This document shows positions 19,967-32,065 of a stretch of DNA of 64,000 bases, in pieces. The stretch lies in the NCBI GenBank assembly GCA_951812925.1, contig OX638372.1, forward strand, positions 9,114,001 through 9,178,000, read 5' to 3'. The notes beneath the pieces were generated by a model. It saw only the letters and a list, made by a program, of their open reading frames with translations. It searched no databases and was not told where the DNA came from. Both the position numbers and the translations under genes were made by a program. Origin of the DNA: Calliopum simillimum. Lineage: Eukaryota > Arthropoda > Insecta > Diptera > Lauxaniidae. Position 1 is the stretch's first letter. Each line of letters opens with the position of its first letter.

Positions 19967-22686
19967 ATGTTTTTTGAAAAATTACGGACTCTCCTGAAAA
20001 TAGATCCAGCTTACGATTATTTTATCCACTATAGCGCAAACGCCCCCTTGCTTTTGAAAAATGGATTGCATCAACAGAAACCCCTTATTACCGACTTTCA
20101 GAATTTTGGCCGGCTTTTCGATTATCCGCCCACTGTAGCTGGTACACTCAGGGAAAAATGCGGTTGTAAATCAACTGCTTTACTGTCGATTCACTGTAAG
20201 GGCTTGTACATAGACATTCATAATCAAAATAATCATATATTTGGTGATTATTTTAATCATGAAATGAATGAGCAAACGATGCCACTTCACGAAATCAAAC
20301 AGAGTTGTGTTGTAAAATGTTTCACAATTTGTTCCTTTTGGGAGCAAAATAATACAGTTTTCGTGAAGAAATCTACGAGATGGATGAAATAAGTGGTTAG
20401 TAGCAATTTTTGAATCAGTACCAACAAAATTTGAGAAACCAAACAAAATCAACTCAAAGTTTGACACAAATTTGTCGCATGAAAAAATAATATAAAAAAG
20501 TATTAAAATAAATAGCATTAAAAAAGTAGTAAATTAGTACTAGTAATCTAAAATCACATGAATGTGAATAAAATATTGTTCTAATCATGAAGCAAAGAAA
20601 GCATGATTATTTGTCTATGTAAACTAGCCCTAACCATTAATATGGTAAATTAAATGTAAATACGACAACGTGACGTACATGGTTAGGTCTTGTTCTCCTT
20701 TTCATATGCATTCTTATCATGAAGCACGTCACAAGTGTCGCAATTCTTGCAAAGTTCAAAGAAAATGTGTAAAAAAGTAAAATGGATAATACCGAAGAAT
20801 ACGAGGACGCCGAATACCTAACCACTGAAGAAGAAACCGATCCGGATGATGAATTTCTGGAACTTTTAAAAGTTTTTAAATTGGAAAATTTGTTTGCCAC
20901 ATTAGAATGTAGGTACACTCAGAAAAAAAAAAAAATTCTTAAAACAACAATTTTTCATTTTTAACAAATTGTTATTTTTTAATTGTTGAAATTCATATTT
21001 TATTCTTAAATCAACAACTTTGTTCCTGATACTTAATTTGTTTACGCATTTGTCATAAAAAATATAAAAAATAGTTTTATATAGAAAACTTCAAACACTC
21101 TCTTATGTTAGCAAAAAAAAAAAAAAAAAACTTTTAAATTACTGAATAAGTTCTGTTTTATTTAAAAAGCTTTATATAACGATTAAGGGTAAGAAACATT
21201 TTATATAAACTAAACACTTAACACATATTTCTCCCATCTTTCTGGTAGCGTATGAATTCCATAATAAATTACGCTTTGTTGATCGTAACTTGGATACTTG
21301 GATTCGCAGATGATGTTGATGCATAAACCTGACTTCGCTCACAATCCACTTGCTTCTGATTATCGTACTATGTCTGTCCTCTTTCTATTGCCAGTCAGGA
21401 TAAAATGCAAAATGCTGCCGTTAAAGCAGCAGTTACACGTATAAAAACACCGTTTGACTTCTTGGGCTCATACTGCAACCAATGTTCATGCTACTGTATC
21501 TTTTTTATTGCCGTAAGATAGATTGTTAATGAAGACTTATATAAAAACAAACATTTCAACAATCATTTATTCTTCGTTCAACTATTTCGCTTTTAAATTC
21601 TGTTAACAGTTTCGTTTTTAAAACAACAATTTCCATTTATAAATTTCCAACATTTTTTCGCTTTTAATGCAAAAACAATTTAACAACTTTTTACTTGATT
21701 CAACAATTTTTCGTTATGCATAATATATAACAATTTCGTATTTAAAACAAGAGCAAAAGTTGTTGGGAAGATTTTAACCAACATAAATTCTTGAATCAAA
21801 ACATAAAGTTGTTGGAAATACAATTTTTTTTTTCTGTGTGTGTATTTGTAATTTGTGAAATAATTCATAGAGCATCAAAAAATTGATAGCGTCGTCGCTT
21901 CGTGTTCAGGTTGTATTTTTTTTTTTATTCTGTAGATTCTGTAGATCATATCTGAGGACTTCTGACAAAACAACCTAAGTCGAGATAAGATAATTCGCCT
22001 TTAGTCCTAAATATATAATTTAAATACGCTTCTATTGGTATAATTGACATGTCTCTATTATTTCTTGTTCCAGAGATATAAGGGTGTCCCATAGTTCACG
22101 CGCGATTTGATTTTACCACCATTCGTGCCGTGAAGTGTTATGAACCAAAAGAAAGAAAGAAAAAATTTGACAGCTGACATTTTAAGATTAGTAAAAATGT
22201 ATAGAAAGAGGAGATTCAACGCTGCATCAACGAAATTGAGCCACATTATTGAAAAGTAGTTAATCAGTTCTTAGGCTCTTCTGAAAAGCTGCCACTTTCG
22301 AGTTAGGTTGTTTTGTCAAAAGTCCACTGATATGTTTGTACAAAATTTGTCAACTTATGAGCTTTAAATAAAAATTTTTAAGTGTAACAGTGGGACAATT
22401 CTTTCAGAAGGAAACCAAAATAAATACAAAATCAAAAGTAAACATAACTTGATTTTAATGCTAATCACTGTCAAAACATCAATGGTCTTTTTACAGTTAA
22501 TTCAAGTAGTTTCGCCCTTGGCTCTAAATCGTTACTGATATCTATTGAATCAATAGTGAAAGTTATCGTTTTTTTCCTGAGTGTAGAGCTATTGTAAATT
22601 CAAGATTGCGAAATTGTTACGAAGGATCAGTGCTTTCTGAACGCAACCAATGCTTGACAATTCAGTTTTTGTCATTGGTCTTCTGA
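19967..22686 (+). CDS. Small unrecognised gene, 2 exons, 90 aa
   Basis: Exon 1 is 19967-20141 (MFFEKLRTLLKIDPAYDYF and on to FGRLFDYPPTVA). Exon 2 is 22589-22686 (AIVNSRLRNCYEGSVLSE, then FLSLVF and a TGA). The splice joins phase 1 (G|CT) using GTACAC and GTAGAG; the donor is weak. Both exons are open and have a coding-like composition in AT-rich surroundings. I do not recognise the family and no domain or signal peptide is clear. It is head to head with the BTB-PHR gene and ends 148 bp before HINT1. The intron coincides with an inverted-repeat element bearing an AGCT duplication, so an insertion disrupting the gene is the alternative reading. Confidence 0.5.
20782..20913 (+). CDS. Possible first exon: acidic N-terminus plus start of a SAM-like helix
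   Basis: From ATG 20782 the frame reads an acidic stretch (TEEYEDAEYLTTEEETDPDD) and then EFLELLKVFKLENLFATLE. The second part resembles the start of the SAM-like domain found at the N-terminus of many uncharacterised insect proteins. The recognisable part ends exactly where GTAG|GTACACTCAG begins, so a donor at 20909 or 20913 is possible. No convincing second exon was found. It lies inside the inverted-repeat element, so it may belong to the element and not to a host gene. Confidence 0.3.
20914..21844. mobile_element. Nested inverted-repeat element with A-rich termini
   Basis: The left end is TACACTCAGAAAAAAAAAAA and the right end, as reverse complement, is TACACACACAGAAAAAAAAA. The interior repeats ACAACAATTTTTC-like motifs in both orientations (near 20943, 21618, 21699). 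No coding sequence. Confidence 0.4.
21953..22325. repeat. Inverted-repeat element about 370 bp
   Basis: GGACTTCTGACAAAACAACC and TAAGTCGA near 21955 pair with the complement of GGACTTTTGACAAAACAACC, then TAACTCGA ending near 22325. Non-coding interior. Confidence 0.45.
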
Positions 22687-22834
22687 ACATCGAAAACAGA
22701 TGAGTTTTCTATTATCTCGAACCCGGTTTATTTTTCGACATAATTGGTAAAGGTCGTGAATTCTTTTTTGACCTTTAATCTTTAAAAAATCTATTTGCAG
22801 CTTAAAAAAGCCGCTTCTTATACAATTCAAAGGA

Positions 22835-23268
<434 letters not shown>

Positions 23269-23286
23269 GAAGTGGTGTTTATAGTT

Positions 23287-23323
23287 AATAAAATATATGT
23301 TTCAATGAATTTATGCAAATAAA
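23287..23323 (+). terminator. HINT1 polyadenylation signals
   Basis: Two AATAAA hexamers (23287-23292 and 23318-23323) start 19 and 50 bp after the stop codon. Confidence 0.6.
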
Positions 23324-23843
23324 ATACACAATGCTACTTTATGTATGCATGTTATTACTGTCAAGTTTTGTCGTGTACTGGAAGCCACTTGTTAGCATGT
23401 AGAGATATATGGGTGCTGAGTGGAACAGTCGTTAATATGCTCTTTTTGATAGATTTTGTAAAGAGGACAATAAATCATTGTTCATATTTGTATATAAATT
23501 ATCAAAGCAAAAATTTTTTCTATAACTTCCATAAAATCAGTTCACAAATATTGTTGGTGAGCTTAAATAGGGCCAGATGATATGTTCAAATGCTACATGG
23601 AAAGGTCACCACACTGAAGATTTCTCTTTGAATTGATTGTAAAAGATAAGTGATTTTAAATACATCATCTCTGGTCACTTGACCTCGAATGAGCTACTCA
23701 TTTCAGCGTACATTTTTTTTATTAGTTTATTGGAATATTTTAGCTTTATAAAATAAATGTATATATAGTATAATACGTAATGGTTTACATATTTAAATGA
23801 ATTTCTCTAGATCTGCATAGAAAAATTTATGCAACACTTTAAA
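23324..23843. other. Convergent spacer between HINT1 and RABL3
   Basis: AT-rich and without a supported ORF. It contains TTTATT at 23718-23723, a plausible polyadenylation signal (AATAAA on the minus strand) for RABL3. Confidence 0.4.
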
Positions 23844-25648
23844 CTAAAAACCCCCAACATCCATAAGCGTATTTGCAGCGCGTGGTGTGCTCGTTTTTAG
23901 TTCTGGCGTTACATTAAGTAACAATGATGACTCTGGACTTGTGTATGGTGATGGAATTGCAGTTGCCGCCGTTGTGTGCCTACGCCTATCCGTGCAACCA
24001 TAAAGACTGGAATCACGAGTGTGTGACTTTTTCTCAATGACTTTGTCAAAGAAACGCGCTAACTTCACAGCATCTGTAGTGCCAGCTGCCAAGCTGCGAG
24101 GATCACGACAATTTAACCAAATCTCCTCTGCCCCACATTGTTCAGCTAAGAAATAAGTAATTAACAAAAATTTGTGTTACAAAGCTATAGCGATGAATTT
24201 TGTTTTTGTATTGTATTTACTTTTACCTATGCCGCCTGCCTTTTGCACAATCTTTGGTTGTCTTTTTTCATCGAGCAAATCTAATTTTGTGCCCATTACA
24301 AGAATTGGTATTTGTGTAGCTCCCATAAATTGCTCTGGGTCAAAGCCGCTGGCATCAGCTGACGTTCCAGAGTTGCTCGACTTGCACGTATCCTTACCAT
24401 CCTTATTAAGTATCTCATAAAGCCACTCACGCAGATTTTCGTGAGACTTGCGATTAGTGAGATCGTGCACTAAAATGATTCCGTGAGTCGGTGTATAAAA
24501 AACACTTCGCGTATTTTTGTGGCTTAACGAGCCGCCGATGTCGAACAGTTCAATAAAGTAAGTTTGTTGCTGCGGTGTACCTTCTTTGTATTCATGCAGC
24601 TTGACTTCAATGGAACAACCAACTGTCCAACCAGGATGTGCGAGAGCTTCGTTGTGTGCGATAAGATGATTGAGACATGTTTTACCGACGCCTGAAATTT
24701 GTTTTTTTTTTTTAGTTGTGATTCAAAATTTGTAAGGGGAGTTTGCTGCTTTTGTCCCGCAGGATTTTTTCATACCGGAAAGTCCCGGAATTACGTAATT
24801 ATGGCCCGCATTTGTTCATATGATATTTTTCACAATCTCAATCCTTCATCTCAGCGTGCAAATTATCAATTAGAAATGGCCGAATGTACAGTAGATAGTA
24901 ACACAAAAAAAAAGTTCGAATGTCCGCCCCCAGTCTGAATGCTAATATTGAAAGATTTTTAAGGAAAACCACTTTTTTTTTTACGGCCTCTAAATTCGAT
25001 GCTTTTTTTTTTCTTATATCTCCGCCATCCGAAATTTTTTTTTTTTGGATGGGGGTTGATACTATCTAATGTACAGCGGGCAAACCAATAGCTATTGGTG
25101 CATATGCCTTCGGCGGCTACGACTTTAAACAAAGATAGCTTGTTTGAAGGAATAAGGTACGTATCAAATTATGTGAACCATGGTAGGTGAAGAGCGATAC
25201 AGAACAATGGATGGAGGTGCTCCAACATTTTAAGGACAAAGGAGTCCCATTCAAAAATTGCCCATCCTTCGTCCAGAATCTTCTTTGTTTTGCAGAAACA
25301 TATACACCAACAGAAAGAGTATTCTCTGAATGCCTTTTGAACTGATACATTACGTGCAATGCTTGTTGTAAGAGACTTAACATGGGCAGTTGTGAAAACT
25401 TTGATAACATCCATTACGAAAACCCCGATTGGAATAAAATGAAAAAAATTTTCATTTCAAAATATTGTCATCAGTTACGTTTGATTTTCCTGATTAAAAG
25501 CACCACCTTTGCATCACCTTCCCCATCCACACCACAAAAATCTCACATTGACTTTTTTTAAAGTTGGCCGCCTTAGAAATATGAATCTTAGAAATTGATT
25601 ACCTGAGTCACCGACCAGTATTACGCGCACTTTATCGATGTTAGCCAT
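23844..25648 (-). CDS. RABL3: RABL3: Rab-like small GTPase (3 exons)
   Basis: Exons are 25648-25603, 24691-24227 and 24145-23844, with GT-AG introns of 911 and 81 bp, both phase 1. The product is 270 aa. The P-loop GDSGVGKT is at residues 13-20 and is split by intron 1. Then come [12 protein letters not shown] and [20 protein letters not shown] (switch region, DIGG in place of DTAG), [15 protein letters not shown] (G4), and the RABL3-typical [20 protein letters not shown] and DKVIEKK. The tail is longer than in human RABL3 (236 aa), Ser/Thr/Pro-rich, and ends DVGGF with no C-terminal cysteine, so it is not prenylated, as known for RABL3. The family modulates prenylation of Ras-type GTPases. 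Confidence 0.92.
25190..25425 (+). pseudogene. Possible hAT-type transposase C-terminal fragment in RABL3 intron 1
   Basis: On the plus strand, antisense to RABL3, the frame reads [39 protein letters not shown] and then a stop. The order (hydrophobic helix, then T-E-R-V-F-S) resembles the dimerisation segment of hAT/ZBED transposases, where ERVFS is typical. Downstream frames are broken. Short and degenerate, so uncertain. Confidence 0.3.
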
Positions 25649-26439
25649 TTAGTTTATAAATAAAATTAAATGCAACAAAATAAAACAACAATTTTCAACG
25701 ACACTGTTTTTTTATTTTCATTCAACAGCTGTTTATTGGTTTGACAGCAGTGTTTCTTTATTGGGGTGAGTGCACAAAACTGTCAGTGCGCACGGGGTGA
25801 CTAAGAGTATTATTTTGTATATACGAACTAATTCCGGTTTTGTGGTACGACTAAGATTTTCATTGCTCCGCGAGTTGAAATGTTTTATGTTTTCACATTT
25901 TCACACATGATTCAATAACAATGGTTATGGCAAGTTTACAAAATAAAAAAAATGGAACCCTGATCTTGCCTTGCTGTCTGTCAAAAGACTAGAAAATTTC
26001 AACATTTTCGTAGTTTAAGAAGAAGCAGCATTTGCTATCGCTGCAACCAGGGTAATTCAACCATGGTTTTCACATTAAACGACCCAAAATAAGTCGGAAA
26101 AGTTAAACAAAGTTTTTGATATTTCACTTCGTTTTTGGGATTTTTCTAGTTTTACTAACCCTGTGCAATTATTTATCAATAACTTTTTTTTTTTTGTAAA
26201 AATCAGATATCGAAAATTTGATTTTTGTAACGACTTTATGTATGTAGAAGGCAACAACAGTAAGATGCTTACGTAAGAGACTCTCCAAATCAAACTTAGT
26301 ATTTCAAGGGTAGTATTCTTAAGCGGAAGTGGATTGGTCTACAATTTACATCTATAGAAGAAGAACGTTGAATTCGACAATATCAATTATTTTCAAACTC
26401 AAAAAGTGGGGAAATCGAGAAAAATTTTAAAAATTTTTT
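25649..26439. other. Upstream of RABL3; nothing recognised beyond AT-rich DNA
   Basis: The first 200 bp upstream of the RABL3 ATG (to about 25850) probably hold its promoter. The remainder shows no ORF with family resemblance and no clear repeat structure. Confidence 0.35.
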
Positions 26440-27060
26440 ATGAACGACTTTCCATAATTCGAGGAACTGAAATTAAACTAGTTGGGGTGTTATCCTTGGC
26501 CTGCTCAGATCTTGCTCTAACTACTCCTAGTATCTGTGCGAAATATGGTTTCATTATCTTGAAAAATGCTTTCAGTACGTACAGCATTTTGAAACTTTTG
26601 TTTTGTATGTGAGATACCGCGCTCTCTTCTCCAAGCTTAATTAATTTTTGCTTAGAACTTGCATTTACTGTTCTTAGTGTCTGAGTGAAATTTTATTGGA
26701 TTATCTCCAAAAACGCATTCAGTATAGCATTCTGAAACTTTTGCTCATATGGGAGGTGACACACCCTCTTGTCCAACTTCGCGTGATTTTTTTTTTTCAG
26801 AACTTGCTAGTTCTAAGTTGGGTTATCTCAAAAAACGCTTTCAGTGTAACATATTGAAACTTTTGTTTATATAGGAGGTGCCACGCCCTCTAGTTCGAAT
26901 TCGCCTAATTTTTGCTCATAGCTTGTACTTACTATTTCCCGTATTTGTATGTATTTTGCTAATATTGCAAATAATGTTCTTAGTATTGTGTTTTGAATAT
27001 ATTTTTTTGTATGGGCGGTAGGCATGTACGTTGGCCGATTTCACTTATTTTCAATCGCAT
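26440..27060 (-). repeat. Dispersed tandem-unit element (copy B, reverse orientation)
   Basis: Four imperfect units of roughly 110-130 bp carry GGGAGGTG(A/C)CACRCCCTCT, a TTCGCxTAATTTTTGCT segment, a TCTGAGTGAAATTT segment, AAAACGCTTTCAGT and CATTTTGAAACTTTTG-like segments. They are reverse complements of the units at 1141-1600 and 33880-34230. The TCCGTCTG head is missing here. Confidence 0.6.
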
Positions 27061-28153
27061 GAGCTAACTATTACAGCGAAGCCAATGTACTAATTAATGT
27101 ATTTTGAAAAAGGTGGTGAAAATTCTCAAAATGTCAAACCACATGATACATAGATACATACAAGTTTCCATAGATTATAGGTAACGCTTATATGTACATG
27201 AAAAGTAGTGAGATTACAATAAATAATAAATTGGGTTAAGTTCCCATGTTTTCTATTTTGTAAAATAAAACATCTACAAACATAATAAACATAACTAAAT
27301 ATTATTTCCCTACCCTCAACTTTATTAGTTGTAAAAATCATAAAAAGCATAACAAAATTGGAATTTTTTACGGTCTGTTGATGCCTTATGTGGCATCAAG
27401 ATCGACTACATACAACATATATAAAATGTATATTGAAATAAAACAAATAGTAATGAAAAATATACAACTGCAACATGTGACAAAATGTGTGGATACGACA
27501 AAGAGTTAAACCGAAACACAATCCTTTGAGTGGTGTAAGAGGAAAAACTGTGGGTGCTTGAATACGAGGTGGTACCAAAAGTTCGAAATCGACTATCTCG
27601 TAATTTCGCCATATGCATTGAAACATGTAACCCCCACAGTGCAGAGATTCTGCTTACAAATGCAAATCATAAAATATTGAAATGATTGCGATGATGTTGA
27701 TGATGGCGTCGATGCCATATGTAAATGATAACACAACGCAAGACAGAGCAATTTTTACAAGAAAAAGCAATGCGAATATTAAAGATAAAAGAATGAAAGA
27801 ACAGTTGAAAATAAAATTTGATTACAGTGGCGAGTGCAAAAGCATTTCATAAGGGTTCTTCCGGTATGTATATCCTACGAAAAGGAAGGAAGGAAAAAAA
27901 AAATCAAATAAAAAATGAAAGATGTCACAGCAAAAAAAAGGGTTCGTCCATTCAGTAGCTTTAATTAACCAGAAAATTCTTATGCCATTTACTTTAGTAT
28001 TTTTCTTTTTAAATACACGAGAGTTCATTGAAATAACCGAAGAGGGGAAATTTTAAGAATTGAATCACGTGCGTTATTTGCTACGTTTCTCAAATAAAAG
28101 ACCCAATAAAAATTGTGAGCTTGCAATATGGTAGCAGGAGGGGCAATATAGTA
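27061..28153. other. Nothing recognised
   Basis: AT-rich intergenic DNA with no ORF resembling a known family on either strand and no clear inverted repeats. Confidence 0.4.
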
Positions 28154-29038
28154 GGGGAGATGTGTGTACCTTGGTCCGAGTGTACCTCGGTCCGAGTGCC
28201 GGTTGCCACTCAACAGTTGCACGTGTACGATAATGTTCTTCTATGAAATTTTCCACTCATACCGGTAACTCATATAAATAGACTTCAGACCGTCAAGCTG
28301 TACGTGTGTATAAAAAGCGACGGAAAAAGTGTTTTTTGTGTGTAAAAATTTGTTTTTGGAGTAAGCTACGAAACGTTTTGTGAGGAACTTACTTGAAATA
28401 TTTCAGTTTTGCAACATCAGGAAGGAAGTTTAGTTATTGTTTTAAGCTTTTAGTGTGTTTTAGATGTATTTTCATTAACATGTGTTGTGGGTGTTGACAG
28501 TTTTTAAGACATGCTGTCTGTGTGTACCTTGGACCTAGCTTATTGACCAGCGAGCCTTTTTCGACGGGCAACCAGAAAACCATAATCGCCTCTCAATATA
28601 ATATTATTATTATTATTTACGCGATTAATGTATTTATTTGCAACTATTTTTGTTTAATTAATTGTTTTTTACTAAATGCACTTTTTTGTGTTATAATTTT
28701 TGTTTATGATTAATTTTTTTTTTTTTTATTGAAAAAAATGTTACTTTTGATTACATAATAAATGGTTCTTTCATAATTTATTACCAAAATACAATGTATT
28801 CTCTTTTATTTTTAATAGTCCAAGGTACACTTGCATGGTGTACCTTGGACCGTTTGAGATTGCAACGGAACAAGTAATATTTCTACTCAATGGTAAGACA
28901 TAGAAATATCATTGTCACGTCATTTGATGCTGCAAGCATTGTAGAAATATAACTTAATCAAAAAACTAAAGAAACTTTTTTGGAAAATCCAGCACACTGA
29001 AAAAACTGAAAAGCGGACCAAGGTACACACATCTCCCC
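28154..29038. mobile_element. 885-bp TA-flanked inverted-repeat element with repeated subterminal motif
   Basis: Inverted termini start GGGGAGATGTGTGTACCTTG and continue GTCCG, with TA outside both ends (28152-28153 and 29039-29040). The motif GTGTACCTTGGACC (variants with GGTCC or CTCGGTCC) recurs near 28164, 28186, 28522 and 28838 forward, and near 28820 and 29013 reversed. No transposase frame. The layout parallels the element at 11354-12544. Confidence 0.65.
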
Positions 29039-29567
29039 TACATTTAAGCAAAGGATTTTATTTTTGTTGAATTTTTTGATTAGTGATTTCGGGTTGATAT
29101 GTTGGTTTAGATTTGGGGTGCTAAAATTAGCAGTCATTATAAATCGTGCAAAAAAGAGATTTTCTATTAAGGTACTGTAGGCCGAGGTGACTATGAACCA
29201 AAAGGAAGAAAAGATTAAAATTAAATTGGGCAAGCAATGTTTTGATTCTTGACTCTGGGCGACTGTTTTCTATACTTTGTTAAAATTTTATCATACGCCG
29301 TTAAAACTTAAAATTCCACAAAAATTTAGAGCAATCAGGATATGAATTTTTTTAAAATCGTGTAAAGTTTAAGTTTGTAAACTTGAATTTTCAGTTTTCC
29401 AAGTATAAAGTCACCCCGTTTTACGGTATGTGAAAGTGATTGGGCACTTGAGGTTGGGCTTAGAATTAATATGGAAAAATGTAATTCGGATGTTTTTTTT
29501 TTTTTTAAATTCGATTTAAGATAATTAACCAAATTGCCACAAATGGGGTGTGTTACCCTTTTTTTTG

Positions 29568-30370
29568 TAATCAATTTGATATGCCCAAAAGTCTATTAAA
29601 ATCAATTCCTACATTCTTGATGAGTTAGAGAAGGCTGAGCTTAGCGAACTATGAAATTTTTTATCTTCATGTAACAATTTCTCCAAATGCCCGTTATTGC
29701 CTTTTTGGGGTATTTATAAGCCCCTTTTTGAGAATTTGGGCATAGCATGAAAACGGTACAGAAAACTATTATAAATATTAAATATCCCCCACAAAAAAAG
29801 TAAAGGTACCGATTTAAAGATATTTCAATCAATATCGAATTGAATTTCTGGCTGATCATGATAGCTTTTTGGGTTGAGAATTCTGAATCTGGTACCCATT
29901 ATTCTGCATCGGGTCTGAGATTGCCACAAATGGTGTGTGTTACCCTTTTTTCGAGTGAAAATTTTCCTCATACAAAATAGTAAGGGTCACTTAAGGTGTC
30001 ACCCATGTAAGGTGTAGATCCAAATGCAAAGCAATGAGAATGTAAGAAAACAGTTTTGAATTTGGAACCCTTTATTTTAAAATTGGTATACGCTATATGG
30101 TTGACGTATTCTTTTTATTTTTTTATGAGGGACTTTTCTCACGAATAGTATACCTTGATAGTTTATAATATATGACCAAATTTTCAAAAAGGTATTTCTT
30201 AAATGCCCCAAAGAGGTAATAAGAGAAGCTCCGAAGAAATTGTTACATGAGTAAATTCTTAGTTTTGATGCATTGCGACCAAATTCTTCTTAATCGTTAA
30301 GAATGTAGGAATTGATTGCAACAGATTTTGGGCACATCAATTTCGCTCCAAAAATCATTGGTAAAACACC
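29568..30370. repeat. About 800-bp palindrome
   Basis: ATCAATTCCTACATTCTT near 29601 pairs with AAGAATGTAGGAATTGAT near 30298. CATGTAACAATTTCT near 29669 pairs with the complement near 30240, and TTTTTGGGGTATTTATAAG near 29703 with the complement near 30203. Centre about 29980. A direct repeat CACAAATGG(G)TGTGTTACCC lies near 29538 and 29926, suggesting nested insertions. Confidence 0.5.
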
Positions 30371-31559
30371 AGTTTTGCGGCGATCTCAGACCTGATAGGA
30401 AAAAAACCGAAATCAGCGACCCTAAATAACTCAAAAAAAGTTATCGAGATCTCATTCAGATTTATGTATTTCCCATCAATTTGTTGCATTATGTTATATA
30501 TTTTGATTTTAAGTATTAACTAAACCATTTGTTAACTATTAACAAATCTTGGTATTTAGAAATAAATTGGGATCCATCCATTGATCTCGTGAAAAAAAAT
30601 ATGCCCCGAGCTCTGACGGAGCGTCCGTGATTTCTGGATGACGCCTTAGAGCAAACACATTTCTTACAAACAGATGTTGTTGAGAAAAATTAGTATGAAA
30701 ACACCTGTCCAATGAGGAAGACAATTGAGCAAATCATTGCTATACTTTACAACAAATATTAAAATCATTAAACGTTTGAAATCATTAATTTCTACAACTC
30801 TTATGAGTCAAATACTATACCGATGCAATAAATCAAATTGAATATTTATGACAACTGCAACTCTAATGCAAACAAATAAAAATACAAAAAGGTGATAATA
30901 TTCTCCACTAATAAACTGACACCGACAACACGACTCACTCACTCCACTTAGACATTTAGTCAGTGTCTCACTCAGTCAGTCACTCACTCCACTTTCAAGT
31001 GACAAAGGCAATAATTTACATCGTGTTATTTTTAATGCGAATTTGCTTGCACTACCGCAATAAATCAGTTGCAAATCGCATTAATATTTTATGGCAAAAA
31101 AAATATTTCAAATCGTGCACTGACAAAAATCATACAACCTTGTTGCACCAAGAAATAACATTAATCTTAGAATGAGATATCACGAGAATGAATTTTTGAA
31201 CTTTTTTTTTCGATGACAAACCACAAAAATGACTGCAATTCCTCAATAGAAATTTATTGGCTTCTAAAAATATTACAATTTTAGTGTTAAACATTAAAAA
31301 AAAAACTACATAACATAAGGTGACGGAGTTTCTTTTTAAACTACCGTAGTCAGTTTCTACTAAGTTTCAATAATATTTTTTACTTCAAAAACATTGGCCA
31401 TATTTTCTTTTGTTTTTGAAACGTTAAACTCTCTCTTCGAAGTTATTTAAATTTTTTAAAATTTTGAGCGCTTATTAAGGTATGGTTACTACCAGGTCTG
31501 TTAAAGTTCAGGAGATATTTTTTGAAAATCCTAAAATGCAGAAAAAATCAGTTTTTGCA
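30371..31559. other. Repeat debris; no gene seen
   Basis: Near 30383-30430 it carries CGATCTCAGACCTGATAGGA and ATCAGCGACC, the terminal sequence of the palindrome family at 38993-39500. The rest is AT-rich sequence without supported features. Confidence 0.4.
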
Positions 31560-31808
31560 AAATATTTCCGAAACGAAGTGATCTAGAAAATAATTTTTTC
31601 ATGCAATTTGTTGAACATATAATTAACCTATAAAGATTCATACTAACATTTTCTTCGTCCGACTTACCGTTCATGAGATATCGCAATTTGAAAATCAAAA
31701 TATTTTTATGAACACTCATACGCCGCATGTCTCATTCTGATATTTTCATCAAGACAGCTTTCGAATTGAAATGTAATTGAAAACACAATGATTACGGAAC
31801 AGTCCTGC
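31560..31808. repeat. Half-copy of the palindrome family ending GTTCCGTAATC
   Basis: Contains the reverse complement of CATGAACGGTAAGTCGGACG and GATATC near 31660-31685, and ends with the reverse complement of CAGGACTGTTCCGTAATC (31791-31808). That terminus matches the left end of the palindrome at 11221 (GGCCTGTTCCGTAATC). Confidence 0.5.
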
Positions 31809-31878
31809 ATGAAATGTAAAATGAGTTAAACGGCATAGCTGAGCAAACAAATTAGCTGGGCAAACTATGTACTATCTA

Positions 31879-32063
31879 CAGTGAAAGTCGCTTATAACGA
31901 CGGTCAAGGGACCACGCAAAACCGGTCGCTTTAACCGGCGGTCGTTATAACCGACAAAATGCTCATAAGGTTTATGAAGAAAGCAACCAAACAACTGAGA
32001 AATAAATGGTCGTTAAAAGCGGTTCGACGTTACAAGCGGAGTCGTTATAGGCGACTTTCACTG
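31879..32063. mobile_element. 185-bp TA-flanked MITE, pogo/Tigger-type termini
   Basis: The ends are CAGTGAAAGTCGCTTATAAC and CAGTGAAAGTCGCCTATAAC (reverse complement), followed by GAC, with one mismatch in 23 bp. TA flanks both ends (31877-31878 and 32064-32065). CAGT plus a 'CTTATAACGAC' motif is typical of pogo/Tigger termini; assignment from the termini only. Confidence 0.7.
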
Positions 32064-32065
32064 TA

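Larger units (their letters stand above)
20141..22586. mobile_element. Inverted-repeat element forming the intron of the small gene
   Basis: The left end is GGTACACTCAGGGAAAAA and the right end is TTTTTTTCCTGAGTGTAG. The inverted core TACACTCAGG is perfect and is followed by A-rich sequence at both ends. AGCT flanks it on both sides (20137-20140 and 22587-22590), a 4-bp duplication. Inside are an ORF at 20782, a nested element at 20914-21844 and another inverted repeat at 21953-22325. Confidence 0.5.
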
